Shown: piece after piece, positions 31,766 through 42,774 of the stretch
How the letters are laid out: each line of letters opens with the position of its first letter
Position numbering within the stretch: the first letter of the stretch is position 1
Source: Carex sylvatica
Lineage: Eukaryota; Streptophyta; Magnoliopsida; Poales; Cyperaceae
DNA length: 64,000 nucleotides
NCBI GenBank assembly: GCA_964058845.1
Contig: CAXKVR010000008.1
Location: 310,001 to 374,000, forward strand
Direction of reading: 5' to 3'
Notes under the pieces: generated by a model
Told to the model about the DNA's origin: nothing
The model's input: only the letters and a program-made list of their open reading frames with translations
The model's database searches: none
Position numbers and translations under genes: made by a program

Positions 31766-31774
31766 ATTTTTTAT

Positions 31775-32921
31775 TTATTAACTCATAGAAGTCCTCTTTT
31801 GTCAGCTATTGTAATTTAAAGATGAAATTTTGAATTGAATATCAACTTTCTGATTAAAGAGTTTTTTTTTTTTTATTCTGTACATCTTTTTGATATTTTT
31901 TTACGTGTAAAAATTTAAATTAATTGAAACACGTACTCACTGAAACCTCTCCAACATTCTCTATCACATAAAATTTACGTTTTCTCATCTTTTTACATTT
32001 TTCAAAAACTTTCCTAAACTCTCTATTGATTGTCAAATACTCAATTTTTTTATTGATCCTGATTTTTTTCCACTTTAAATGTCACTTGAGAAATTTTTTA
32101 GATTGATTGATAATTTATTGGTTATATCTTCATTTCTTTGCAATCTATTTTAATATAATTCACATATATTGTTGAATAATTATTCTTTTTATTGATCTAT
32201 ATTTTATGATAATATGTCATTTTATATGATAATTATTTTTTTTCTCTTATAACATGTTTCGTTGCAACACAACGGTACGAATGCACGATATTGTAACGGT
32301 ACGAATGCACGATATTGTATTATATAGATACCGTAATTTTTCGAAAAAATAATATATAAATATAAAAAGAAGAGGTTCAGATGGCTCAACCGTGGTTTCA
32401 ATTTTGTTTACCTTTTTATTATTTTCTAAGACTCATATATAAATAAAGTCATTACATGTGAAGTATATTATTATCTTTACATGTACTAAAAAATATTACT
32501 TATCAATTTTATTTTATATAAATCAATAAATTAAAAAATATATATTTATAAATTATTTACATCAGTGCAATTTTTGTAACCTCTTGATGCCGGTCGAAAA
32601 AGAATTAGAATATCATAATTTTTTAGTTACTGGAGTTTAAAAAAACAAACAAAAAAGAGGCACACAAAATCAGAGGTATTTGAATCCTCTGTGAAATATA
32701 AAGTGATGTATTATATGGTTAATTTATCATCCATCAAACAATTTTAATTTACAATAATTTAAATTTAATGATAAAAGTACATCAAATAACCCTGAAATTA
32801 TGTGAACAAGCACCGATTTTTTTAACCCTAAAATTATAGTAAAGTTATAAAAAAATACTTCACCGGCAAAAAATTATTTTCTCATTTTCGGACCACTGAT
32901 AGTGTTGATGTTAGATAAATG
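31775..32921. other. AT-rich intergenic with a 24-bp tandem duplication
   Basis: At 32270-32317 the unit aacggtacgaatgcacgata (plus ttgt) is present twice. The nearby gttgcaacacaacgg weakly recalls a plant Helitron 3' end, but no CTRR end or hairpin supports it. Nothing else is seen. Confidence 0.45.
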
Positions 32922-33463
32922 CAAGATTCTAAATAGCTAACTATAGCAGTTTTAGACCTAGAAACCTAAGTTACAGAGTAAAACTGCGTTAATCGAGCTA
33001 CGGCCGCTATAGCGCGTAGTACGTAGTGGCAATAGCGGTCCGCTATGCTACATGACTTATAATTTTGCAATTTTAATGGGCATTAATGGGCATTAATGTC
33101 CATGTGGACTTTTTTTACTTTATCAAGCTGTATCAATACAATAGAACATGTGCGGGCTATACCGCTATATTAATTAAATTTTGTATCATGCATTAATATA
33201 TGGTAGTGGTATTTTTTTAATATAAAATATATCGATAGTTTTTGAATGACAATTTGAACTTTGTATTGGTTCAATATTAATATTAGAACTTCTTAATCAA
33301 TTTGATATATTTTTTTCTTTATGAGACATGTTTACTATTAGTAGAAATATAAAATATAATTTTTGAAATAAAAAAAATACTATTTATGATAACTGCGCTA
33401 TTCGCTAAAGTTTTTTTTTTTTGTCTCCCCGCTATGTCTCTATAAACACTATTTAGAACTTTG
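32922..33463. mobile_element. hAT MITE, copy 2 of the AAATAGC family (542 bp)
   Basis: TIRs are CAAGATTCTAAATAGC and, on the other strand, CAAAGTTCTAAATAG. The 8-bp target-site duplication is gataaatg (32914-32921) and aataaatg (33464-33471), 7 of 8 identical. Subterminal tatagc and gctata motifs match the copy at 3027-3811. Confidence 0.8.
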
Positions 33464-33789
33464 AATAAATGTGAATTTTTTTGTATTGGTGGAGAAAATA
33501 ATTTTTTATCTCACCGGCTCCTACGATTGGTAGAGTCTTTCTTTATAGTTTCTCCACGTATAATGATTATTCTGTTAAAAAATTAAAACAGCTCTATTTA
33601 AAAAAAAATCACATATCTCTATACATTTAACGCCATACTAATGAAATAGAGGCACCGCATAAATAATCAAACTTTTGAATATTTTTTGCTTTGAAGTTTT
33701 ATAGACGCTGATCTTAGAAATATAGTCAAAATCATCAGTTAATTATTCTCAAAGACCTCTTCTCGGATAAGTAACATTCTATGTACTTT

Positions 33790-34220
33790 TAAATTTAGAA
33801 ATAGAACTAGGATGTTCTTAAGTTAACCAAGTTCTTTGATGAATTTAAGTCTAAAATCTATCAAATTAGTTTTAAATGACAAATCCGAACTGTTGAAACC
33901 CGTCTACCTTATGAGTAATGCATCTAGATGTAAAAATTTTAAACATCCGAATTAATTTAGTTTAAAGTCAAGCTATTAAAATTAGAAGGTTAATAAATTA
34001 ATTTTAATACATTTATTTTTTTAACGTATTTTGACTTTGAATCTATGCAAAATTAATTTTAAAATTAAATTTATTTATATGTAGACGCATCACTCGTAAA
34101 GTGGACGGATTTTAACAGTTTAAATTTATCATTTAAAGTCGATTCAATGAGTTTTAGATGTGAATTCATCTAAAAAACTTGATGAACTTAAAAACACCCT
34201 AGTTCTACTCTAAATTAGAA
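33790..34220. mobile_element. Palindromic MITE (ctagg(a/g)tgtt family)
   Basis: Inverted arms of about 150 bp begin agaactaggatgttcttaag on the left and agaactagggtgtttttaag on the opposite strand at the right. Arms share atcaagtt, gatgaatt and tacgagtgatgc-like blocks. A second copy at 56165-57812 is split by a MULE. Confidence 0.7.
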
Positions 34221-34679
34221 ATATAGACTTTGACGGTTTAGTTTAGATTGTTCATTGTTCTCAATCAAAGGAAATATCCGAATCGCATCAATTTCACGTG
34301 ATGCGTGTAGCGTGATTTGTGGACGATTCAAAATGTCTGTAATAGAGTCTCAAACATGCGTCAATTATTGTGTTTGCAAATGGAGCAGATTCAAACATTG
34401 GATATAACTAAGCTTGTTGGTTGTAACGCCAGAGCTGTAGTATTATTTATTAAAATTATGTTTCGAATGTCACTAAAATAATATTAGCTACTTTATAAAA
34501 AATTGAAGTTTTCTTAACAATATTAAAAAAAAATCTTATAATTATATAAATTATGGACATAAATAAATATTTTTTTAAACTCTAGAAACATCACAAGTCA
34601 CAACTAACAGCAATCTGTATGCACGGTCCGGTTACGGTACTGCACTGGTATCTGAAAATTTCGCGTAAAAGAAAGAGGA

Positions 34680-37600
34680 ATGTCCGGCGAGCTCGAGGCC
34701 ACGGGGATAAGATGCCACTTCTGGCTTCCAAACAAGCGCCGCCACTGCGCGAACGCGCCTCTCCCTTCCTCTCTGTAATGCCCTCTCCCTCTCCCTCTCT
34801 GTCTTCGTCACTGTCTCTCTCTCTCAGACATGTACATGTACAGTCCAAATTTTCTAACTATTTTTTTTTTTTCTGGCAGTTACTGTGGAAACCATAACCC
34901 GTCTTCGGCTCCTAGTCGCGTGCCTTGCCCAATCGACCCATCGCAGTTACAACCTCTAAACCTAAACCTACCATCTTTGTATAATTTCCTAGGGGTATAG
35001 TAGTAACTAGATATAATGGATGGTGTTTCAGATAATTAGAGTGACAAGTATGAGAAATTAACTATAAATGTTCTTGTTGTTTGTAATTAACAAGATGAAT
35101 GAAATGAGTTGTCTTGAACTCTTTACACCCCTAGACCTTTCTCTACCCTCTCCTCTTTTCTCTATGTTCTCTCTTATATCTAATTATACATCAAAATTCC
35201 AAATTGTCATGGCCTACTCGGTAAGGTTCATGACACTTTGTTATAATATTTCATGAATAATTGCCTTTTTTTATTTTATATAAAAAAAATTGAAAGTGAG
35301 ACAGACTGTATTATTCAATAAGATCAGGAGAGAGATTTTTGTTGGTAGCTCTAAATTGCTTTCATTATTCTTGGTTAGAATTATATCTCTAATCTTTGTA
35401 GTAGTGTTAATAACTCTCAACTAGTAGTTAACCTAGAACAGTCTACTGTTGCACATGTTTAAAATAATAAAATCTGAACATAATCATACATTTTACTTTG
35501 GTCCAGCACTGTGCTTCAAGATAGTCTGGAATTGCACATTAAAAGGTGCCCTTTCAAGAAACAAGCTGATGCATTAGAGGCACAACCTTACTATATCAAA
35601 TCCATCAATTCTGGCAACTCTGATGAGCCATTGGTGAGCTCAGCCGAGAAAAGGGGCTTGATCCGCAAGCTTAATACTTCTGAGTTTTGGGGTTTGATTC
35701 ACAAGATCAAATCAGTTCATTCTTCTGTGGTGCAAGATTTGAGAGACTCTTACCTGGTGCCAGAATCTTGTGAGAAGTGGCTTAAAGGACAATTGGATAA
35801 GTATGATATCCTTATATAGAAAGAGAATCCCTTTTTTAAACTTCAGTAATCAACTACTAATCCTTGAAGCTCTTCTGTTTCTTAGTCCCATATTTCAGCA
35901 AAAACTATGTTGTTCATCCTAGACTCCAAACCCCTGAAAGATTATTCTAGCTAATGGGCTTGGGATAGGCACAAATGGGTTGGTGTACATTGGTTGAATC
36001 ATTTTGCACAATTCCCATAACTACTTAGTTTAATAGATTAAAGTTCCTATAAGCTGGTTATCATTGAATCAAGCACCCCAGAATCTGATTCAAGTTGATA
36101 AATCTGTTGGCTTGTGTGGCCTGGAGCCACATGGTCAAACCTTGTTCATAACAAGGTCATTGAAACAAAATTTTCACTTGATCTCTCTTATTTTTAAACA
36201 GAAGTTTACCGTATCAGGAGAAACATGTAGTACAGCAGGCCTCGATTCTGGGTAACATGGAATCTTTCGGCATCTTACAGAACAAAACCAATGAGGCAGC
36301 AGCAAAAACCGTGGATAGTAAACCAGAGGTCGGGATAGATGATTTGGCGGTGGTTGAATTCGGAGCTGGGAGAGGTTACTTGACTCAGATGCTTACTGAC
36401 TGTTATGGTGTCAGTAAAGTTTTTCTTGTAGAAAGAAGGTCATACAAGCTGAAGGTATAAATTATGGAGATTACAGATTACCTCCCAAATAGCATTCATT
36501 TCCTTCTGTTTTGGTCCCTCTAGTTCAAAGATACCATTTCATTTATAAATGTTGGTACATGTACTATTTCCCCACTGACAGAATCTTAGTCACTGCTGTA
36601 GACTGATCTGGAATGAATGGTTGGCTTGAGAAACATGGAAATAAATCTGCTGCGATCCAAAAAGAATTGCAGGGTCCCTGTTATTCCAAATCAAACCTTT
36701 CATTTTTTGAAATACACGAATCTCAATAGAAGTTGTTTTCATGCACAAATCTCAAAACAAATGAAAGGTTGGATTTGGAATTACAGGTCCCTGCAATTCC
36801 TATGGATCACAGCAGATTTATTTCCGAGAAACATTTCAGTTGGAAAATGAAACATTTGTATCAGTAGATTTTTTTGTCCCTTAAATGTTAACTTGTGTTG
36901 GGGTTCCATAAACTGTTGTAGGGACCAAATTCGCTTCAAAACTGAGATTTAAATGCAGAAGGTTGAATGCTACTGAGAACAACTATCTATTTTACTCCTT
37001 AATTTTAAAAAAAATGATGTTTGAATGACCATATCTATGATTTGACCAACTTTTGTTAACAGTACTGTTATAATTCTATTTATATCTGTTATGCTTTAGT
37101 GTTTCTATGTATTAGGCGGATAGGAGCTTGCGACAGAATGAAAGCCTAGCCCTAGAACGTCTTAGAATTGATAGTAAGGTCTTTCCCTTGCTTTATAGAG
37201 GTTGAAGTCTCAGATTCCATCATTATACCATCTGTTTTAAGGACTAGAGTGTCTTTGCTATCAGTTGAGGATTTGAACTTGTGCGGGGTGGATTCTTTGA
37301 AGGGCATCCCTTATCTTGCCACAGGGAAGCATCTTTGTGGGCCTGCAACAGGTAACTTCTATTAAGAAGATTTAAATTGGGCTCTTGATTTGTTAGTACA
37401 ATCCTTGTAAAGGCATATCTATCTGGTGTATTAACCCATCTCTGGGATTATTTAGGTCTAATTGGTTAAACTGGGAGAACTGGTGCAGTACTGATTCACC
37501 GAAGTTCATTATGCATGTCAGTTGTCTAGTGCACATAAAGTTTTTGTTTTATTGGTTTCTTGCAGATCTTACCATAAATTGTTGCATCCCTGATAGAAAG

Positions 37601-38337
37601 GAAGGAGAAATTAAAATTAAAGGCATTGCTATAGCCACTTGTTGCCACCATCTCTGCCAGTGGAAGCATTATAAGAGTAAACTCGTCATATTCTCTTGAC
37701 CAGCTTATATTCTACTCTTTTTTTCTTTTTCTTTTGTTTTACTTTATATGTACTGTTTATACAATTTCCTTTTATTTATTTTTTGTTTCAGATAAAAGGT
37801 TTCTTTCAGATATAGGGATCAATAAGGAGGAATTCCATGCCATGACATGGTTCAGTAGCTGGGCTGTTGATGGCGATCACAGTTCAGATAATCCTAGTAT
37901 GCAAGATGGAATTAAACCCCTGGAAATTTCGTAAGTAAATCGTAATATGTTAAATACGTATAAACAAATGAGTTAATAAATTACTGCTATCATACTTCAA
38001 TAGATAAGTTTGCAGCTAAGTTCAAGTTTTTGTCATTTTCTTAGATCATTAACCCATCCAATTTTGCTACTGTTAATTTCTTGCGCTTATGCACTTGTAC
38101 CGTATTTTTTCCAGCAAGAAGAATGAAGTTGATTTTGACCAAGGAGGGATAGAGAACATAATTCGGAATATACCCGCAACAGAAAGAGCTGCATTTGGCT
38201 TCATGTGCAAAGAAATAGTAGATTTCGGTCGGCTTCATTGGCTGAAAGAAAATGGATTCGACACTCAGCTTGTCAGTTATGTCCCTCTCCGCATTTCTCC
38301 CGAGAATCATCTCCTGGTTGCTAAGAACCAGTCGTGA
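34680..38337 (+). CDS. TRM13: tRNA:m(4)X 2'-O-methyltransferase TRM13 homologue, 441 aa, complete
   Basis: Trm13 methylates the ribose 2'-OH at position 4 of the tRNA acceptor stem using SAM. Nine exons: 34680-34774, 34880-34945, 35507-35800, 36202-36454, 37116-37173, 37265-37351, 37566-37676, 37792-37930 and 38115-38337, all GT..AG and in frame. Domains in order: Trm13-type CCCH zinc finger (Cys12, Cys23, Cys34, His37); U11-48K-type CHHC finger in VPCPIDPSHT (Cys48, His54, His64, Cys68); Trm13 methyltransferase domain with SAM motif EFGAGRGYL (204-212), GKHLCGPATD (276-285) and CCHHLCQW (310-317). The length fits plant Trm13. Exons 1 and 2 are easily missed because they are short. The start is the first ATG in frame with the zinc finger. 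The intron after exon 4 hosts a MITE hairpin. It looks functional. Confidence 0.95.
36637..36825. mobile_element. MULE-type MITE hairpin inside a TRM13 intron (189 bp)
   Basis: The arms read ggaaataaatctgctg inward from both ends and continue for about 75 bp (gaattgcaggg, attccaaat, aacctttcatt). A perfect 9-bp target-site duplication gagaaacat lies at 36628-36636 and 36826-36834. It is in the intron between coding exons 4 and 5, so it is part of the pre-mRNA. Confidence 0.88.
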
Positions 38338-38900
38338 GCTATACCGGACGAAAAAACAATTGGTGCATGGATGGGGGATGGGTTTTATGTTATCCTAGAA
38401 AAATTTTGGGGCCTTGATACTGTGTTCTTTGAGGATTTTTTTTAAAATCCATCTAGGAATTTAGGTTTATAAACTTACAAATTTAATTGAATAATCAAGT
38501 AAAATAGTATTAGGCATTGACGTGTTTTTTATTTTTATTTAAAAAGTGGTACCACGTAGCACCGGTTTTCATTGGACGAAACCTTGTTTACTCCTTTTTA
38601 TAAACCTGTATTTAATAACCCCTGCATCCATATGCTGGTAATTGAAAATTGCAGCCCACACCAACACTACTGACCTGTTCTACTTCTACACGGAACCTCC
38701 TTTTTACCGTTTACATTTTTTTTAATTAAAATAACACACTATAACCCTCCTTTGCTTCCCAAAAGGAGAGAAAATGCAGGCTGCCTGCTACAGCTCTAAG
38801 CACATGTTCTCGACAAAGTTAATTGGATTCAATAATTTAAATTTGTTATTTGAAATGACGTGATATGATGATTTTTAAGGATAAGCTCATAATCTTCTTT

Positions 38901-41127
38901 AGGGGTGTTCATCGGTTCGCTTCAGTTGAAATCAAATTGAATTAGGCAAACTAAAGTTATAATTCGGTTTCAAAAATAAAACCGAACCAAATCAAAGTTT
39001 TATTTCCGTTTGGTTCAAACCAAAATATTTTTATTTATTTAAAGCAATTGATTTATAATAAACCGAAGTATATTAAAAAATAAGAGAAAAAATTTCTATC
39101 CACTAACATTTGTCCACAGATTGTCACAGATTGTTCACAACCTTATCCAATTCCGGTTTTAACTGTCATTAAATTTTCACAGTCTCACCTGCTAACGATC
39201 TCGTCTTCTCTCCTATTTAAACATCTCATCCCGCGACTCTGTATCTTTCTTTTTTTTAATTTCATTTTTGAATCTTTCATTTTCAATTAGATCTGCTCCG
39301 TGATTTTCGCGATTTCCTTCCTCTTTCTTCTCGAGTGAACATTCAAGAGTGATATGAGAGAAGCGAGAACCTTCATGAGATTTTCTTCCTCTTTTCGCAA
39401 TTTCTTTCTTTTTCTCGACGAAACCTTCAGAAGTGGATTTCGATCGGATAGAAGTTGTCAGGGTTGAATAACATGCCGAAATTTAAATCCAGTGAGTTAT
39501 TTCTTTATTTATGTTGAATTTGTTGTTTGATTTGATGCAGTAACGGATCTAGTATTGTTTTGAACTTTTATTTGAATTTGTTTTTTGATTTGATGCAGTA
39601 AGGGATCTCGTAATCATCTTGTGAAAATTTGGAGAAAAGAGATGATAGAGATGCAATATGGAGTATTAATCTTATCGTTTTACAGTATTCACCGTTAAAT
39701 TTACAGTATTCATCTTGTAATTTTACGGTATTCATCTTGTGAACAATTACTAATGTTTAACAATGTGGTTGTGAATATTTGATGTATTAATGTTTTATAG
39801 TTTGCATCTGTTAATTTTATTGTTTGTATCTGTTGTCTTCATTGTATGCAGTAACAGATCTAGCATTTTAACAGATATTTTATATGAATATTATTCATAT
39901 GTTGTTATTTCGTTTGATTGTGTATTCACCGTGTTTTACAGTACATATATATCTGAATTACAAGATATATGTAACATTTTACATGATATGGCACATTAAA
40001 TTTGTACTGGTAATTTCAATGTTTCTGAATGTTTGAAAATTTTAATTACATTTTTTGTAAGATGTGTTATATAAGTTGCAGCATTGAGTTAGTAATTTTA
40101 CATGATTGACGCAAGTCAAATGAAAATTTTCCTGAATGTTTGAAAATGATAATTACGTTTTTATATTATTTGTTACATAAGTTACAACATTGAGTTAGTA
40201 ATTTTACAGGATTGACGCAGATCTAATGACAGTGTTCCTAGAAGGTTAAAAATGATAATTACGTTTTTATAATATTTGTTACATAAGTTACAGCATTAAT
40301 TTAGCAATTTTACAGGATTGGCGCAAGTTAATTTCACAGCATTGATTTTGCAGTATTGAATTTACAGTGAGATCCTGAAGGAAAAAATTATGAAATTTAA
40401 AAATTTATAATTTTGCGAAAAAAATATATTTTTGAGGTTTATTTTGAAAAAAAAATACTAGTTGTAGATGTTTTTCCGAGTTTAAAATGTATTAGAAGTT
40501 TTTTGTAAAATTATCATTAATCACAAATAACTGCCATTAACTGCAAATAACTGTCATTAACTGTTAGTAAGAAAAGTACAGTTAGTTGTCAAGTAGTACC
40601 GCACAAAATACAGTTAGTTTGCCAAGTTGGCCAAGTTGCAAATCGTTAATGAAAGTTTCTGGATGTTTGAAATTTTTTATTACGCTTTTTATAAGATTGT
40701 TTTTACAAGTTACAGCATTGAATTATTAAATTTATAGGATTAGCGCAGGTCAAATGGTTGTTTTTCTGTGGACAAATGGTGGACAAATGCCTATGGACAA
40801 TTAGACACTTCCAAAAAATAAATCAGAGTATTAAGAAATAAATTGGGATATTAGAAATAAACCGAAATGTTTAAAGCAATTGATTAAGAAATAAACCGGA
40901 GTATTAAGAAATAAATTGGGACGGTCCGGATCAAATTCATAATAAATAAAAAGTCGGTTGGTTCGGTTATTTCGGTTTTATAAATTTCAAACCGAACCGA
41001 ACCGGAGTTATAATTCAATTTTAAAAAACAAATCGAACCAAACCATTAAACTAAAAAATGAACCGTTTAGTCCAAACTAATTCAATTCGGTTCAAAATTA
41101 AATAAACCGGACCCAATGAACACCCCT
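38901..41127. mobile_element. Outer DNA element with AGGGGTGTTCAT termini
   Basis: The ends are AGGGGTGTTCATCGG and, on the other strand, AGGGGTGTTCATTGG. Subterminal regions are rich in aaccgaa and ttcggtt in mirrored order. Flanking 9-mers are aatcttctt (38891-38899) and aatctcctt (41128-41136), 8 of 9 identical. The middle is occupied by a second element at 39084-40812. No transposase frame. Confidence 0.7.
39084..40812. mobile_element. MULE-like element, copy 1 of the TTTACAGTATTCATC family (1.73 kb)
   Basis: Nested in the outer element, with a perfect 9-bp target-site duplication aaaaaataa (39075-39083 and 40813-40821). Ends contain mirrored tgtccac and gtggaca motifs. Near the left end a TATA-like cctatttaaac (about 39210) is followed by a pyrimidine-rich leader-like tract. 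The interior holds repeats of tttacagtattcatcttgt and of ttacagcattga. The 3' 300 bp align closely with 53860-54165. Confidence 0.78.
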
Positions 41128-41561
41128 AATCTCCTTAACGAGCTTAAATGCCGTATATATTATATTTGTTTTATAACGTTTATTGAAAATTATGTAAGGG
41201 CCCTCATTTAATAGCTAAACAACCTCGAAAGTAAAACTTAATTCGATTTTTTAAACATAAAAATTATTATTCTCCTTTGCAACTGAGGTTGAGGTTGAGG
41301 AGAACCCAATTCAATCTATTTAGCTGCGCGCTTTTGCACTTGCATCCAATTAATTGAGTCAAAAATTGGTCTAATTAGTTCCGTCGGATTAACGGATTTG
41401 ATTGCCTAATTAATAAGTATGAATTTAATTTGTATTAAACCTGTTCAATTAATATAATCTGTTAATGGAATGACCGGAGCCTGTTGTCCCTGAAAAATAG
41501 AAGAGAAAAGCCGGAACCCTAGAAATGAAAGAGAAGCCCGGAGCTCAAATGAACGGAGTTT

Positions 41562-41612
41562 AGTCCCACAAGTTCTATCCTAAGATAAAGAGCATTCTCT
41601 CGTCTTATATAA
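41562..41612 (+). promoter_or_regulatory. U5 snRNA promoter: USE and TATA box
   Basis: The upstream sequence element agtcccacaag (41562-41572) matches the plant snRNA USE (RTCCCACATCG) in its first part. A TATA element (tatataa, 41607-41612 region) follows about 33 bp later, the spacing typical of Pol II-transcribed plant snRNA genes (Pol III types are about 10 bp closer). The RNA starts about 30 bp further on. Confidence 0.75.
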
Positions 41613-41641
41613 CCGACCGGCTTCATCCTTACAAATCACGC

Positions 41642-41762
41642 AGCTGCGTGGTGAGCACAGAGCGAACTATTCTTTCGCCTTTTACTAAAGAATACCGTGT
41701 GCTCGCCACTTTTAGGCAGCATACGCCAATTTTTGAAGGGGTTGTTCCTTGTGGAATTCCCC
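41642..41762 (+). ncRNA. U5 spliceosomal snRNA
   Basis: The invariant U5 loop I sequence gccttttacta is at 41677-41687, closed by tattcttt/aaagaata pairing. The long 5' stem pairs gtggtgagcac (about 41648-41658) with gtgctcgccac (41699-41709). The Sm site aatttttg (41728-41735) is followed by a short 3' stem-loop (gggg at 41738-41741 with cccc at 41759-41762). U5 aligns exons in both catalytic steps of splicing. All key elements are intact and a correct promoter is present, so it is likely expressed. Exact 5' and 3' ends are estimated. Plant genomes carry several U5 variants. Confidence 0.9.
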
Positions 41763-41769
41763 AACAATT

Positions 41770-42774
41770 CGCAATTTAACTATTTTATTGTTCTTTCTGA
41801 AATTAGTTTTGGTAGAATGGTGCTCTTTTTCATCTTTTGAAGGGGCCTTTAAAATAGTAGGGAGCTCAGCTAGGTAAAACTGGAGACATCATTTGCACGT
41901 GTTGCAAGCAAATATTTATCTGAATAATTTTTTTTATTTAACCACTCCCTAAGCTTAAGTTACAAATAAATTGTGCTTTGGCATAGTTTTTTATATTCTA
42001 GCACAGAATTAGATGCCAGATGAGTTTCTGGAGTAGAAATGGTAATGGTACCAACCGTAGAGGATTAGGTGAAATCAGTGTTGGTGAGAACGTTCGTTTA
42101 CACCAATTAACTGGTCGATTAATCGTTAACGGTAATCAAACCGTCACAAATTTTTTCAATTATTCCCGATTAATCGATTAAAGGTATCATATATGTCCGA
42201 TAACCGCATACCATTATTGACAACACGGGCAAAATAAAGGTAAGAACAGTGGCATCAGGTGAAGATGCACAGATGCTATGCTCAAAGCTCAAAAGTATTT
42301 GAGTATTTTCTTAAAATGCAGCATATCAACTAAGAAGATGAGCGATGACAAGGATAAGGATATTAAAACGCAGTGTTGACCTCAAGCAGCGCACGAGCAA
42401 AAACCACCCAATAAGATTTGAGCTTGACTGATTACAAATTGCCTGATAGCAACTAGACAATAAGTTCAAAACACATTCCTTGGTATTTCTAACTAAATCG
42501 GCCTAAAGGGGCTCCATACACATTACTCAAGCTATACAAACTATGCTAAACACAGAGTAACACTAAACAATTATATATAACAAGGCCCAAAAAGAAAAGA
42601 AAAAAAATGTAATGACAATATAAACCTACTTTATGACATATGAATGGGATCATTACACGCTTGTTTACAAAAAAAAAAAAAAAAAATTGTCGCCACACTT
42701 ACACATCAGTTAACAACTTGCACAACATCACAACATTTAAACCCTAATTAATTACCTCAATAGTAGCAACAACC
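41770..42774. other. Intergenic; 3' side of the SPL gene
   Basis: No gene. A decayed repeat with mirrored gattaatcg/cgattaatc motifs is near 42110-42185. The SPL transcript's 3' UTR presumably covers the right part (from 42774 leftwards). The stretch 41137-41560, before the U5 promoter, is also featureless. Confidence 0.4.

Noticed and set aside
32240..32340. Helitron 3' end
   Set aside because: Only a weak gttgcaacacaacgg resemblance; no CTRR terminus with a hairpin and no 5' TC end identified.
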